Origin: Burkholderia pyrrocinia
GTDB taxonomy: Bacteria; Pseudomonadota; Gammaproteobacteria; Burkholderiales; Burkholderiaceae
Assembly: GCF_003330765.1 (NCBI RefSeq)
Contig: NZ_CP024903.1
Location: 1,240,001 to 1,304,000, forward strand
DNA length: 64,000 nucleotides
Direction of reading: 5' to 3'
A program made the position numbers and the translations under genes. The notes under the pieces were generated by a model. That model was not told the origin of the DNA. It ran no database searches and worked only from the letters and a program-made list of their open reading frames with translations. Positions 43,288 to 52,480 of this stretch are shown piece after piece. The first letter of the stretch is position 1. Each line of letters opens with the position of its first letter.

Positions 43288-44481
43288 GTGCATCGCGACA
43301 ACGATTCGAACGCACTGGCCGCCACGCTGATCGCCCGGGCCGAGGCGCTTGCGCAGACGCTCGCCGGCCGCGCCGCGCAGGCGGAAGCGCAGGGCCGCAT
43401 CCCGGCCGAGACGATCGCCGACATGCAGGCCGCCGGCTTCTTCAAGGTGCTGCAGCCGAAGCGCTACGGCGGCTACGAGCTCGATCCGCAGGCCTTCTTC
43501 GACATCCAGATGGCGCTCGCGCGCGGCTGCATGTCGACCGCGTGGGTGTACGGCGTCGTCGGCGTGCACAACTGGCAGCTCGCGCTGTTCGACGAACGTG
43601 CGCAGCAGGACGTGTGGGGCAACGACCCGGCGACCCTGATCGCGTCGACCTACATGCCGGTCGGCCGCGTGACGCCGGTCGACGGCGGCTTCCGCCTGTC
43701 GGGCCACTGGAAATTCTCGAGCGGCAGCGAACTGTGCGAATGGGTGTTCCTCGGCGCGCTGGTGCCGCCGGCCGAAGCCGGCCAGCCGCCCGAATACCGG
43801 ACCTTCCTGCTGCCGAAATCCGACTACCGGATCCAGCAGGACTGGGACGTGCTCGGCCTGCGCGCGACGGGCAGCCACGACATCGTCGTCGATGACGTGT
43901 TCGTGCCGGCGTACCGCACGCACAAGGCGATCGACGGGATGATGGGCACGAGTCCCGGCCTCGCCGTGAACGATGCGCCGCTGTTCAAGCTGCCGTTCGC
44001 GCAGATCTTCGTGCGCGCGGTGTGCACGTCGTGCATCGGCGCGCTGCAGGGCGCGCTCGACGATTTCACCGGCTATGCGACGACGCGGGTGTCCGCGAAC
44101 AGCGGCGCGAAGACGACCGACGATCCGGGCGCGCAGAACGCATGCGCGAACGCGGCCGTCGCGATCGACGAGATGAAGGTGCTGCTCAAGCGCAATTTCG
44201 CGGAACTGATGGCGTCGGTCACCGGCGGCCCGGCCGTGTCGATCGAGCGCCGCGTGCATTTCCGCTACCAGTCCGCGCAGGTCGCCGAGCGCTGCGCGCA
44301 GGCCGCGAACGCGCTGCTGCGCTACGCGGGCGGCAACGGCATCTATCACCGCAATCCGCTGGTGCGCCGTTTCCTCGACCTGCACGCGGCCCGCGCGCAC
44401 TACGCGAACAACGTGGACCGTTTCGGCCAGAACCTCGGCGCCGTGATGCTCGGCCGCGAGAACACCGACTTCTTCATCTGA
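43288..44481 (+). CDS. hsaA: Group D flavin monooxygenase, 3-HSA hydroxylase oxygenase component (HsaA-like)
   Basis: The 397-aa protein has the acyl-CoA dehydrogenase fold used by two-component flavin monooxygenases (GFFKVLQPKRYGGYELDPQ, then SGHWKFSSGSE, DWDVLGLRATGSHD). HsaA is about 394 aa and hydroxylates the aromatised steroid ring (3-HSA) to the catechol, using FMNH2 from HsaB. A matching flavin reductase is encoded two genes downstream. GTG 43288 follows CAGGAGA. It opens the main steroid block. HpaB- or acyl-CoA-type roles are less likely given the neighbours. Confidence 0.85.
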   Translation: MHRDNDSNALAATLIARAEALAQTLAGRAAQAEAQGRIPAETIADMQAAGFFKVLQPKRYGGYELDPQAFFDIQMALARGCMSTAWVYGVVGVHNWQLALFDERAQQDVWGNDPATLIASTYMPVGRVTPVDGGFRLSGHWKFSSGSELCEWVFLGALVPPAEAGQPPEYRTFLLPKSDYRIQQDWDVLGLRATGSHDIVVDDVFVPAYRTHKAIDGMMGTSPGLAVNDAPLFKLPFAQIFVRAVCTSCIGALQGALDDFTGYATTRVSANSGAKTTDDPGAQNACANAAVAIDEMKVLLKRNFAELMASVTGGPAVSIERRVHFRYQSAQVAERCAQAANALLRYAGGNGIYHRNPLVRRFLDLHAARAHYANNVDRFGQNLGAVMLGRENTDFFI

Positions 44482-44491
44482 CGAGGCCGCG

Positions 44492-46252
44492 ATGAACGAC
44501 CCGCAAGCGCAGCAATACGTGTTCGACGTGGTGGTCGTGGGTTCGGGCGCGGGCGCGCTGCTCGCCGCGTGCCGCGCGGCCGACCGCGGCCTGTCCGTCG
44601 TCGTGATCGAGAAGACGGCGCTATACGGCGGTACGTCGGCCGTGTCGGGCGGCGGCATCTGGGTGCCGTGCAACCACCATATCGCGGAGCTGGGCGCGAC
44701 CGATTCGCGCGAGGCCGCGCGCCGCTATATCGACGTGTGCGTGGCCGGTGCGTCGACGCCCGACAAGATCGACGCGTATCTCGACCGCGCACCGGAGATG
44801 CTGCGCTACCTGGAATCGAAGACGCCCGTGCGTTACCAGTCGCTGCCGAAGTACGCGGACTATTTCCAGAAAGTGCCGGGCGCGATGCCGGGCTATCGCG
44901 CGCTCGATCCGCTGCCGTTCGACGGCGGGCTGCTCGGCGACGAATTCGACCGGCTGCGGCCACCGTCGCCCGGCACGCTGATCGGCGGACGCGTCGCGGT
45001 GACGTCGAAGGAAGCGCATACGCTGTTCTCGCGCGGGCCCGGCTTCATGAAGCTCGCGATCGCGCAGTTCGGCCGCTACTGGCTCGACATCGGGATGCGC
45101 CGCCGCACGCGGCGCGACCGGCGCCTGACGCTCGGCAACGCGCTGATCGGCGGGCTGCGCCGCGCGCTGCTCGACCGCAACGTGCCCGTGTGGCTCGACA
45201 CGCCGATGCGCGACCTGCTCGAGGCGGACGGCCGCGTGACGGGCGTGCGCGCGCAGCGCTTCGGGCAGCCCGTGACGATCGCCGCACGGTGCGGCGTGAT
45301 CCTCGGCGCGGGCGGCTTCGAGCGCAACCAGCCGATGCGCGAGCGCTACCTGCCGCAGCCGACACAGGCGCAGTGGAGCGCGACGCCGCCGTCCAACACC
45401 GGCGACGCGATCGCCGAAGGCCACCGGCTCGGCGGCGCGCTCGCGCTGATGGAGCACGTGTGGGGCGCGCCGACGGTTAGTGTGGCGGGCGAGGAGAAGC
45501 AGCGCGCGCTGTTCGTCGAACGCAACCTGCCGGGCTGCGTGATCGTCAACCGTCTCGGCAAGCGTTTCGTCAACGAGGCCGCGCCGTATTCCGAATTCGT
45601 GCCGGCGATGTACCGCGACCATGCGCGCACCGGCGCGAGCGTGCCCGCGTGGATGGTGTTCGACGCGCGCTTTCGCCGCAAGTATCCGTGCGGGCCGATC
45701 ATGCCGGCGTCGATGATGCCCGATTCGCGGATTCCGGCAGCGTTTCGCGACGTGCTCGTGAAGGCCGACACGATCGACGCGCTCGCCGCGCGGATCGGCG
45801 TCGACGCGGCCGGCCTGCGCGACACGCTGCGCGACATGGCGCGCTACGCGGTCACCGGCATCGACGAAGCGTTCGGCAAGGGCGACAACGCGTTCGATAC
45901 GTACTACGGCGATCCGCAGAACACGCCGAACCCGTGCCTCGGGCCGGTCGACCAGGCGCCGTTCTACGCGGTGCGGATCGACGCGGGCGACATCGGCACG
46001 AAGGGCGGGCTCGTCACCGACGCGCTGGCCCGCGTGCTGCGCGCCGACGGCGAGCCGATCGACGGCCTCTACGCGATCGGCAACACCAGCGCATCGATGA
46101 TGGGCGCGAGCTACCCCGGCGCGGGCTCGACGCTCGGTCCGGCGATGACCTTCGGGTATATCGCCGCCGACCACCTGGCCGCGCAGGCGGCCGACGCCGG
46201 CGACCGGCCAGCCCGGCCATCCACGACTGAACTTGACGGAGTCCGACCATGA
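44492..46252 (+). CDS. 3-ketosteroid dehydrogenase-like FAD flavoprotein (KstD/TesH or TesI type)
   Basis: The 586-aa protein has a Rossmann FAD site at the N-terminus (VVVGSGAGALLAA) and the C-terminal FAD-dependent flavoprotein signature YPGAGSTLGPAMTFGYIAADH. In Rhodococcus KstD the first Tyr of that block and the Gly four residues on are catalytic, and both are present. The enzyme would introduce a double bond into ring A (delta-1, or delta-4 with a 5-alpha substrate). It begins 10 nt after hsaA. Which reaction it does is not decided by sequence alone; its length is above that of characterised KstD (about 510 aa). Confidence 0.82.
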   Translation: MNDPQAQQYVFDVVVVGSGAGALLAACRAADRGLSVVVIEKTALYGGTSAVSGGGIWVPCNHHIAELGATDSREAARRYIDVCVAGASTPDKIDAYLDRAPEMLRYLESKTPVRYQSLPKYADYFQKVPGAMPGYRALDPLPFDGGLLGDEFDRLRPPSPGTLIGGRVAVTSKEAHTLFSRGPGFMKLAIAQFGRYWLDIGMRRRTRRDRRLTLGNALIGGLRRALLDRNVPVWLDTPMRDLLEADGRVTGVRAQRFGQPVTIAARCGVILGAGGFERNQPMRERYLPQPTQAQWSATPPSNTGDAIAEGHRLGGALALMEHVWGAPTVSVAGEEKQRALFVERNLPGCVIVNRLGKRFVNEAAPYSEFVPAMYRDHARTGASVPAWMVFDARFRRKYPCGPIMPASMMPDSRIPAAFRDVLVKADTIDALAARIGVDAAGLRDTLRDMARYAVTGIDEAFGKGDNAFDTYYGDPQNTPNPCLGPVDQAPFYAVRIDAGDIGTKGGLVTDALARVLRADGEPIDGLYAIGNTSASMMGASYPGAGSTLGPAMTFGYIAADHLAAQAADAGDRPARPSTTELDGVRP

Positions 46253-46767
46253 GCGATCTCACCACCCATCCGCTGCGCACCGACATGCTGCTCGCGATGC
46301 GCCGCCTCGCGCGCTCCGTCACGGTCATCAGCAGCGCGCACGACGGCCGGCGCTACTCGATGTCCGCGACCGCGGTCGATTCGCTGTCGACCGATCCGCC
46401 TTCGCTGCTGATCTGCATCAACCGCACATCGTCGCTGTATCCGCCGCTCGATGCGGGCGCGCCGTTCTGCGTGAACGTGCTGTCGGCGCGCCACGAAGGC
46501 ATCGCTATCGACTGCAGCGGCCGCCTGAAGGGCGAAGCGCGCTTCACGACCGGCGACTGGCATACGTCGCCGCACGGCGTGCCGTATCTGCGCGACTCGC
46601 AGGCGAGCCTCGTGTGCGAGCAGGACGGCCGCTTCGAATACGGCACGCATACGGTGTTCATCGGGCGTATCCACGAGGTGCTGATGAGCGGCGATGTCGA
46701 TCCGCTCGTCTATCTCGACGGCGCCTATACGACGCCCGGCGCGCCCGTGAGCCGCGTGGCCGCGTGA
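46249..46767 (+). CDS. hsaB: Flavin reductase, HsaB-like
   Basis: The 172-aa protein has the flavin reductase-like fold (TVISSAHDGRRYSMSATAVDS, later FCVNVLSARHEGIA). It would supply reduced flavin to the HsaA-like oxygenase. It overlaps the upstream flavoprotein stop by four bases, with GGAG eleven bases before the ATG. It could serve another monooxygenase, but position supports HsaB. Confidence 0.85.
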   Translation: MSDLTTHPLRTDMLLAMRRLARSVTVISSAHDGRRYSMSATAVDSLSTDPPSLLICINRTSSLYPPLDAGAPFCVNVLSARHEGIAIDCSGRLKGEARFTTGDWHTSPHGVPYLRDSQASLVCEQDGRFEYGTHTVFIGRIHEVLMSGDVDPLVYLDGAYTTPGAPVSRVAA

Positions 46768-46806
46768 CGGCCGCACGGGTTTTCCAGCATCCGCAAGAGA
46801 CGATTC

Positions 46807-47034
46807 ATGACACGCAGACTGAACGGCAACACCGCGAACGTTGACGATGCCCGGCCCGGTGCCGGCGCGTCGGCCGCGCGCGAGTTCGTGCGCACGCTCG
46901 GCGGTGCGGCAGCGCATGTGCTGAACGCGTTCGCGTGCGTCGCGCCGGCGCTTGCGTCGAACGCAGCGCTGGTCGTCGCCGGCCGTGAAGCCGGCCGCGG
47001 CGAGGGTGCCCGGCACATCGCCGGCACAGCGTGA
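46807..47034 (+). CDS. Small hypothetical protein in the steroid operon
   Basis: A 75-aa frame with AAGAGA upstream lies in the 277-bp space between the flavin reductase and the KshB-like gene. It is alanine- and arginine-rich with a weakly hydrophobic middle. I recognise no family. It may be spurious. Confidence 0.4.
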   Translation: MTRRLNGNTANVDDARPGAGASAAREFVRTLGGAAAHVLNAFACVAPALASNAALVVAGREAGRGEGARHIAGTA

Positions 47035-47044
47035 GGAACCGGCC

Positions 47045-48088
47045 ATGAGCGATTCGCGCTTCCACCGGCTGACCGTTGCGGAAGTGATTTTCGAAAGCGA
47101 CGACGCGTTCTCGTTCGTGTTCGACGTGCCCGCCGCGTTGCGTGACGCATTCGCGTACCGGCCCGGGCAGTTCCTGACGCTGAACGTACCGTGCGCGGAC
47201 GCGACCGTCGCGCGCTGCTATTCGCTGTCGAGCGCCCCCGGCATCGACGCCGCACCGAAGATCACCGTCAAGCGCGTGCGCGACGGCCGCGCGTCGAACT
47301 GGCTGTGCGACCGCGTGCAGGCAGGCGACGCGCTCGACGTGCTGCCGCCGGCAGGCGTGTTTACGCCGCGCACGCTCGACGGCGACCTGCTGCTGTTCGC
47401 GGGCGGCAGCGGCATCACGCCCGTGCTGTCGATCCTGAAATCGGCGCTCGTGCACGGGCGCGGAATGCTGACGCTGATCTATGCGAACCGCGACGAGCGC
47501 TCGGTGATTTTTCGCGACGAGCTGCAGCAGCTCGCGCAGCGCCATCCGGGCCGCATGCGCGTGATCCACTGGCTCGACAGCGTGCAGGGCATACCGCACC
47601 AGCGCCATCTCGAGGAGCTCGCGCGGCCGTTCAGCCAGCAGGAGACATTCATCTGCGGGCCTGCGCTGTTCATGGAGAACGCGCTGGCCGCGATGCTCGG
47701 CCTCGGGCTGCCGCGTGCGCGCGTGCATGTCGAGCGGTTCGCGTCGCTGCCCGATGCACCGGCGCAGGCCGATGCTTCGGCGTCAGCCGCGGCAACGGCG
47801 GCGCCCGGCGACGGCGCGGCGATCGAGACGGTGCTCGACGGCGACGCGTTCGCGTTCGACAGCGCGCCCGGCGAAACGCTGCTCGACGCGATGCTGCGCG
47901 CGGGCGTGCCCGCACCGAATTCCTGCCGGATGGGGCAATGCGGCGCGTGCATGTGCCGGATCGAACGCGGCGAGGTCGCGCTCGACAGCAACCATGTGCT
48001 CGACGACGACGAGATCGCGGCCGGCTGGACGCTCGCCTGTTGCGCGCGGCCCGCGAGCGATGCGCTGCGCGTGGTGTTTCCCGATTGA
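47045..48088 (+). CDS. kshB: Ferredoxin reductase-type oxidoreductase, KshB-like
   Basis: The 347-aa protein is FNR-like with the FAD motif RCYSLS and NAD(P)-binding GGSGITP. A plant-type [2Fe-2S] domain at the C-terminus has C-x4-C-x2-C (CRMGQCGAC) plus a final Cys (LACC). This is the layout of KshB, reductase of 3-ketosteroid 9-alpha-hydroxylase. The oxygenase KshA is not in this window. GAGG precedes ATG 47045. Other Rieske systems could use it. Confidence 0.83.
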   Translation: MSDSRFHRLTVAEVIFESDDAFSFVFDVPAALRDAFAYRPGQFLTLNVPCADATVARCYSLSSAPGIDAAPKITVKRVRDGRASNWLCDRVQAGDALDVLPPAGVFTPRTLDGDLLLFAGGSGITPVLSILKSALVHGRGMLTLIYANRDERSVIFRDELQQLAQRHPGRMRVIHWLDSVQGIPHQRHLEELARPFSQQETFICGPALFMENALAAMLGLGLPRARVHVERFASLPDAPAQADASASAAATAAPGDGAAIETVLDGDAFAFDSAPGETLLDAMLRAGVPAPNSCRMGQCGACMCRIERGEVALDSNHVLDDDEIAAGWTLACCARPASDALRVVFPD

Positions 48089-48137
48089 GCCGTGCCGCGC
48101 CGCCGGCGCGCACGGCAACCCTGATGCCTATACGACG

Positions 48138-49718
48138 ATGGACAATGAAATCCTGACCACGCCCGCGCTGATCGCGCGGGCTGCTGCGCGCCACGGCGCG
48201 CATCCGGCGATCGAGTCGGAGCATGGCCGGCTGACCTACGCGGAACTCGACGCGGCGCGTCTCGACGCGGCCCGCGCGCTGCTGGCAAGCGGCATCGATG
48301 CCGGCGACCGCATCGCGGTCTGGGCGCCGAACCTGCCGCAATGGATCGTCGCGGCGCTTGCGATCCACACCGTCGGCGCGATCCTCGTGCCGGTCAATAC
48401 ACGGATGAAGGGGATGGAGGTCGGCGGCATCCTGCACGACGGCGGCGCGCGGCTGCTGTTCTGCTCCGGCACGTTCCTCGGCGAATCCTATCCGGCGATG
48501 CTCGCGCCGCACCGGCCCGCGACGCTCGAGCGCGTCGTCGTGTTCGACGGCGAACCGCCGCCCGGCGCGCGCGACGAGACCTGGAACGCGTTCCTCGCGC
48601 GCGGCGCGGCGGTGCCGCTGTCCGCGGTGCGCGAGCGCGAGGCGCGGGTGACGCCCGACACCGTGATGGACCTGATGTTCACGTCCGGCACGACGGGCCG
48701 CCCGAAGGGCGTGATGACCGCGCACGGCCAGAACCTGCGCGCCGCGCAGGCGTGGGCGACGATCGCGGGCGTGCGCCACGACGACCGCTACCTGATCGTC
48801 AATCCGTTCTTCCATACGTTCGGCTACAAGGCCGGCTGGCTTGCCGCGCTGTCGAGCGGCGCGACCGTGCTGCCGCAGCTCGTGTTCCAGCCGGCCGACG
48901 TGCTGCGGCGTGTCGCCGACGAGTGCGTGTCGGTGCTGCCCGGCCCGCCGACGCTGTACTACGCGCTGCTCGACGCGCCCGATCGCGCGACGCGCGACCT
49001 GTCGTCGCTGCGGATCGCGGTGACGGGCGCGGCGGCGATCGCGCCGAGCCTGATCGAGCGGATGCGCGCGGAGCTCGGCTTCGAGACGGTGCTGACCGGC
49101 TACGGGCTGACCGAATCGTGCGGCTTCGCGACGCTGTGCCGGCACGGCGACGATGCCGAGACCGTCGCCTATACGTCGGGCCGGCCGATGCCGGATGTCG
49201 AGCTGCGCATCGCGGGGCCGGGCGGCGAGCCGCTCGGGCCGGACGAGACCGGCGAGATCTGGGTGCGCGGCTACAACGTGATGCGCGGCTACTTCAACCA
49301 GCCGGACGCGACGCGCGATACCGTCGATGCGGAGGGCTGGTTGCATACGGGCGATCTCGGCTGCGTCGATGAAAACGGCAACCTGAAGATCACCGATCGC
49401 ATCAAGGACATGTTCATCGTCGGCGGCTTCAACTGCTATCCGGCGGAGATCGAGCGGCTGCTTGCGGCGCATCCTGCGATCGCGCAGGTCGCGCTGGTCG
49501 GCGTGCCCGATACGCGGCTGGGCGAGGTCGGGCACGCGTATGTCGTGCTGCGTCCGGGCGCGCATGCCGACGCCGATGAACTGAACGACTGGGCGCGCCG
49601 CAACATGGCGAACTACAAGGTGCCGCGGCATTTCACGTTCGTCGAGCAACTGCCGACGAGCGCGGCGGGGAAGGTGCTGAAGTACCGGCTGCGCGCGGGG
49701 ACCGAGGCGGCGGCTTGA
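48138..49718 (+). CDS. fadD3: Acyl-CoA synthetase, FadD3-like
   Basis: The 526-aa protein is an ANL-family ligase with the AMP-binding FTSGTTGRPKGVM and the end motif GWLHTGDLGCVDENGNLKITDRIKD. FadD3 activates 3a-alpha-H-4-alpha-(3'-propanoate)-7a-beta-methylhexahydro-1,5-indanedione (HIP) as its CoA ester, starting C/D ring degradation. The FadD3 assignment rests on the neighbouring Ipd, Ech and FadE genes. It starts 49 nt after kshB. Confidence 0.82.
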   Translation: MDNEILTTPALIARAAARHGAHPAIESEHGRLTYAELDAARLDAARALLASGIDAGDRIAVWAPNLPQWIVAALAIHTVGAILVPVNTRMKGMEVGGILHDGGARLLFCSGTFLGESYPAMLAPHRPATLERVVVFDGEPPPGARDETWNAFLARGAAVPLSAVREREARVTPDTVMDLMFTSGTTGRPKGVMTAHGQNLRAAQAWATIAGVRHDDRYLIVNPFFHTFGYKAGWLAALSSGATVLPQLVFQPADVLRRVADECVSVLPGPPTLYYALLDAPDRATRDLSSLRIAVTGAAAIAPSLIERMRAELGFETVLTGYGLTESCGFATLCRHGDDAETVAYTSGRPMPDVELRIAGPGGEPLGPDETGEIWVRGYNVMRGYFNQPDATRDTVDAEGWLHTGDLGCVDENGNLKITDRIKDMFIVGGFNCYPAEIERLLAAHPAIAQVALVGVPDTRLGEVGHAYVVLRPGAHADADELNDWARRNMANYKVPRHFTFVEQLPTSAAGKVLKYRLRAGTEAAA

Positions 49719-49750
49719 TTGCCGCCGCGACACACGAACAGGATGGATGC

Positions 49751-50524
49751 ATGAACGACAACGGATTTCCGCAGGGCGCGGTGCTGGTGTTCGGCGGCAG
49801 CGGCGGGATCGGGCAGGGCGTCGCGCTCGAGTTTGCGCGTGCCGGCGTGCCGGTCGCGGTGGGCTACCGCAGCAAAGCCGACGTGGCCGGGCGGGTCGCG
49901 CGCGACATTCGTGTCGAAGGCGTCGCGGCCACCACGCACTGCGTGGACGTGACCGATCCCGCGCAGGTCGACGCCGCGCTCGCGGCCGCGATCGACGCGC
50001 ATGGCCGCGTGCACACGGTCGTCTGGGCGGCCGGGCCGTTCGTGAACCAGCGCCATATCGGCGACATGACGCACGACGACTGGCGCCGTGCGATCGAGGT
50101 CGAGACGATCGGGTTCTTCGTGGCGGCGAAAGCCGCGCTGCCGCATTTCCGCGCATCGGGCGGCGGGTCGTTCGTGACGCTCGGCTCGGCCGGACACCTG
50201 CGCTGGCCCGATCGCGACGGGCTGTCGGTCGCGCCGAAGGCGGCGAACGAGGCGCTGGTCAAGGGGCTCGCGCGCGAAGAGGGGCGTTACAACATTCGCG
50301 CGAATTCGATCCTGGTCGGCGTGATCGAGGCCGGGATGTTTCCGGTGCTGCTCGAACAGGGGCAGTTCGACCAGGCGTGGATCGACGAGACGCAGAAGAT
50401 GCTCGCGCTCAAGCGCTGGGGGAAGGCGCACGACGTGGGGCGGGCGGCGGTGTTTCTGGCGTCGGACCGCGCTGACTACGTGACGGGGCAGCAGTTGAAT
50501 GTTTCCGGCGGGTACGGGTTGTAG
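49751..50524 (+). CDS. SDR-family oxidoreductase with substituted catalytic Tyr
   Basis: The 257-aa protein has the Rossmann start VLVFGGSGGIGQGVA (residues 11-25). The catalytic Ser is at about 146 and the Lys at 163. The position of the Tyr in Y-x-x-x-K is Ser159 (S-V-A-P-K), and the usual NNAG is WAAG (92-95). A classic SDR dehydrogenase may therefore be inactive or altered. It follows fadD3 by 32 nt and ends the first steroid transcript with a terminator. A dehydrogenase role in the pathway is only suggested by context. Confidence 0.8.
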   Translation: MNDNGFPQGAVLVFGGSGGIGQGVALEFARAGVPVAVGYRSKADVAGRVARDIRVEGVAATTHCVDVTDPAQVDAALAAAIDAHGRVHTVVWAAGPFVNQRHIGDMTHDDWRRAIEVETIGFFVAAKAALPHFRASGGGSFVTLGSAGHLRWPDRDGLSVAPKAANEALVKGLAREEGRYNIRANSILVGVIEAGMFPVLLEQGQFDQAWIDETQKMLALKRWGKAHDVGRAAVFLASDRADYVTGQQLNVSGGYGL

Positions 50525-50534
50525 CGGGTGTGAA

Positions 50535-50560
50535 GAAGCCCGCTTGGACGAGCGGGCTTC
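50535..50560 (+). terminator. Terminator after the SDR gene
   Basis: A perfect 10-bp stem (50535-50544 with 50551-50560) and 6-nt loop start 10 nt after the stop codon. It also lies beyond the stop of the convergent lipoprotein gene. Confidence 0.65.
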
Positions 50561-50579
50561 GGAGTCGCTTGAGGCGCTA

Positions 50580-51488
50580 TCAGTTGTCTTGGGCAGTGAC
50601 ATCACCCGTTTGTGCAATCTTTGTCAGTATGCGCTTTTGGTATGCGTACCACGATGTCAGGCATTCCTTGTCGCGACAATTTTTCTCTCGGAAATTCCAC
50701 TGTTTGCGTGTCCGCTCAACAAACGCGGTTTTGTCGATGACGGCATCTTTCGCTTGTTGGTATGTCGCGGCGAGATCCCGGTCGGCGGCTGCAAGATCCG
50801 CATCGTGACAGATCAGAAATTCAGGAATGGACTTGGCTTTAGCACAGTCGAAGCTCGTTTGTTGCAAAGGGGAAGCCATCGCATCGCTTGCGGGTTGGTT
50901 GGCAATCGGTTGAGCGACAGGTAAGTTCGATTGTGTCGAGGGCGGGATGTTCACTGACGGCTGCGATTGATTCAGCGCTGCCGTGCGTTGACCATAGGGA
51001 GTCAGTTGCCCGGACATCGCGTCTTCGATCATCGCGCCGATTAGTGAATTAGGTACAACCCGGATTGTTTCGGTTTTTAGAATCGAGTCGCCGGCCATGG
51101 TTTGAGACTTGGCAAAATTGCACGGAGCCTGGCAAGTGATGCGATTTGAAATATTCGGATTGTCCTCGTCGACCAATAGCAGAATATAGCTACCATCCCT
51201 CAAGCCAACGTAGCGCATCATGACAAGCGCCTTCGTTGCCTTTCCTGCTCTCACGTCGTCTTCACTGAGCGCTGGCTCGTAACCATACGTGCCATCCTGG
51301 CTCATCGCGTAACTGTGTGAAGGGGGCGGGGGCGCAGTAACTACCGGCGGTGGCGGTTGTTGTGGCGTGGTGGTATCGCTGGACGCACTGGAGCTCGTCG
51401 CCGATGATTGAGTACCGTTGTCGGATTGTTTTGAATTACAACCCGCCATCACGGCTGCAGCCAATAAAAGAAGTGCGATGCGATTCAC
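50580..51488 (-). CDS. Lipoprotein with C-terminal LprI/DUF1311 lysozyme inhibitor-like domain
   Basis: The 302-aa product has a lipoprotein signal with lipobox MAGC (Cys17). A Ser/Thr/Pro-rich linker, a middle domain of unknown type (about 60-130) and a C-terminal domain of about 85 residues follow, the last with FDCAKAKSIPEFLICHDADLAAADRDLAATY, a cysteine pattern of the LprI/DUF1311 family. The family inhibits lysozyme in some species. The gene is the only minus-strand gene within 41.8-64 kb and is AT-richer than its neighbours, so it looks inserted. Confidence 0.82.
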   Translation of the reverse strand: MNRIALLLLAAAVMAGCNSKQSDNGTQSSATSSSASSDTTTPQQPPPPVVTAPPPPSHSYAMSQDGTYGYEPALSEDDVRAGKATKALVMMRYVGLRDGSYILLLVDEDNPNISNRITCQAPCNFAKSQTMAGDSILKTETIRVVPNSLIGAMIEDAMSGQLTPYGQRTAALNQSQPSVNIPPSTQSNLPVAQPIANQPASDAMASPLQQTSFDCAKAKSIPEFLICHDADLAAADRDLAATYQQAKDAVIDKTAFVERTRKQWNFREKNCRDKECLTSWYAYQKRILTKIAQTGDVTAQDN

Positions 51489-52480
51489 AATTCCCCCGCT
51501 AGTCGATTGGTCTTATTAATTGCCGATGGCTAGCCCGGATTATTAGAGACGCGCTGCCCCACCAGTGATTTTCTGGTGGCCGGGTCGATTGCCAAATCGG
51601 CTTGCTCTTGGTCGACGGATTGTACCAAGACGTCTGGCTCGGGTGTCGTTATAGCAAGCCAATAAATCAGCATATCGTGAATGTGTTCACTTCACGGACA
51701 GGCGCGTCGGTATGCACGATATTGACGGTGGGGCGCGTTGTGGAACATGAAATTGTCATTCACCTTCTTCCGACCGCCACGCAGTGCGGAGTACCGATCA
51801 GCTCGCTGCCGTCGTTTCGACTCGTGTATTGATCCTTTAACGGACGAGATGCTTGCGTCCGCATCGGTATTCACCCTGCGTCGCCATGCGCGATCGCGCG
51901 TCCGCATCGCTTGCCCCCGGTGCGAGGTCACATCTTTGCAACGCTTCTTCGATGCATTCCGCCGCACGCGATTGACGGCAGTGACGACTCGCGTGCGCTG
52001 ACGGCCGTCCGGCCTTGTTCAGCACGCATTGCGGCATCGACGCGCGATACGGCAAATCCCGTGTTCCGGCATGGCCGCCGAATATCGATACGTTCCTGAA
52101 ACATTTCCCCCGATTTCGCCCTGCGTGACCGCCCGTGTCCGGCGGTGACGCTTGTCCCGCTTTGGTTTGCGCCGCATGGCACGCGCTTTGCGATTGACCC
52201 GGTGCCGCTGGTGCAAACGAAATTGGCCAGAACGATGAGCGCATCGGCGGCATGCAACGACATCGAAACAAACGGGGAATCGGATCGGGTCGCGGGTGCC
52301 GCCTGTTGCAGCGTCCGCGCCGCGCATGTCGTATCGGCCATGCGCACGGGGCAGCGCGTTCCCGGTCCGTCGAACAGCAAGCGTGCTTGCAAGGTGTCGT
52401 GCCGGGGTTCGCACCACGCGTGGCGACGGAGGCCACATGCGGCGGGGCGGTGCGCCCGGCACATGTCGGGGGAGGCGCCC
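51489..52480. other. About 1-kb segment without a supported gene
   Basis: It separates a lipoprotein gene from a divergent outer-membrane protein gene. A 7-bp inverted repeat with 7-nt loop lies at 51559-51579, about 70 bp upstream of the lipoprotein start. The remaining frames have no motifs or ribosome sites. Confidence 0.55.

Noticed and set aside
51559..51579. 7-bp inverted repeat as a terminator
   Set aside because: It lies upstream of, not downstream of, the lipoprotein gene and has no U-run on either strand.
51602..51832. 76-codon frame in the gene-free kilobase
   Set aside because: No Shine-Dalgarno, no signal peptide or known motif.
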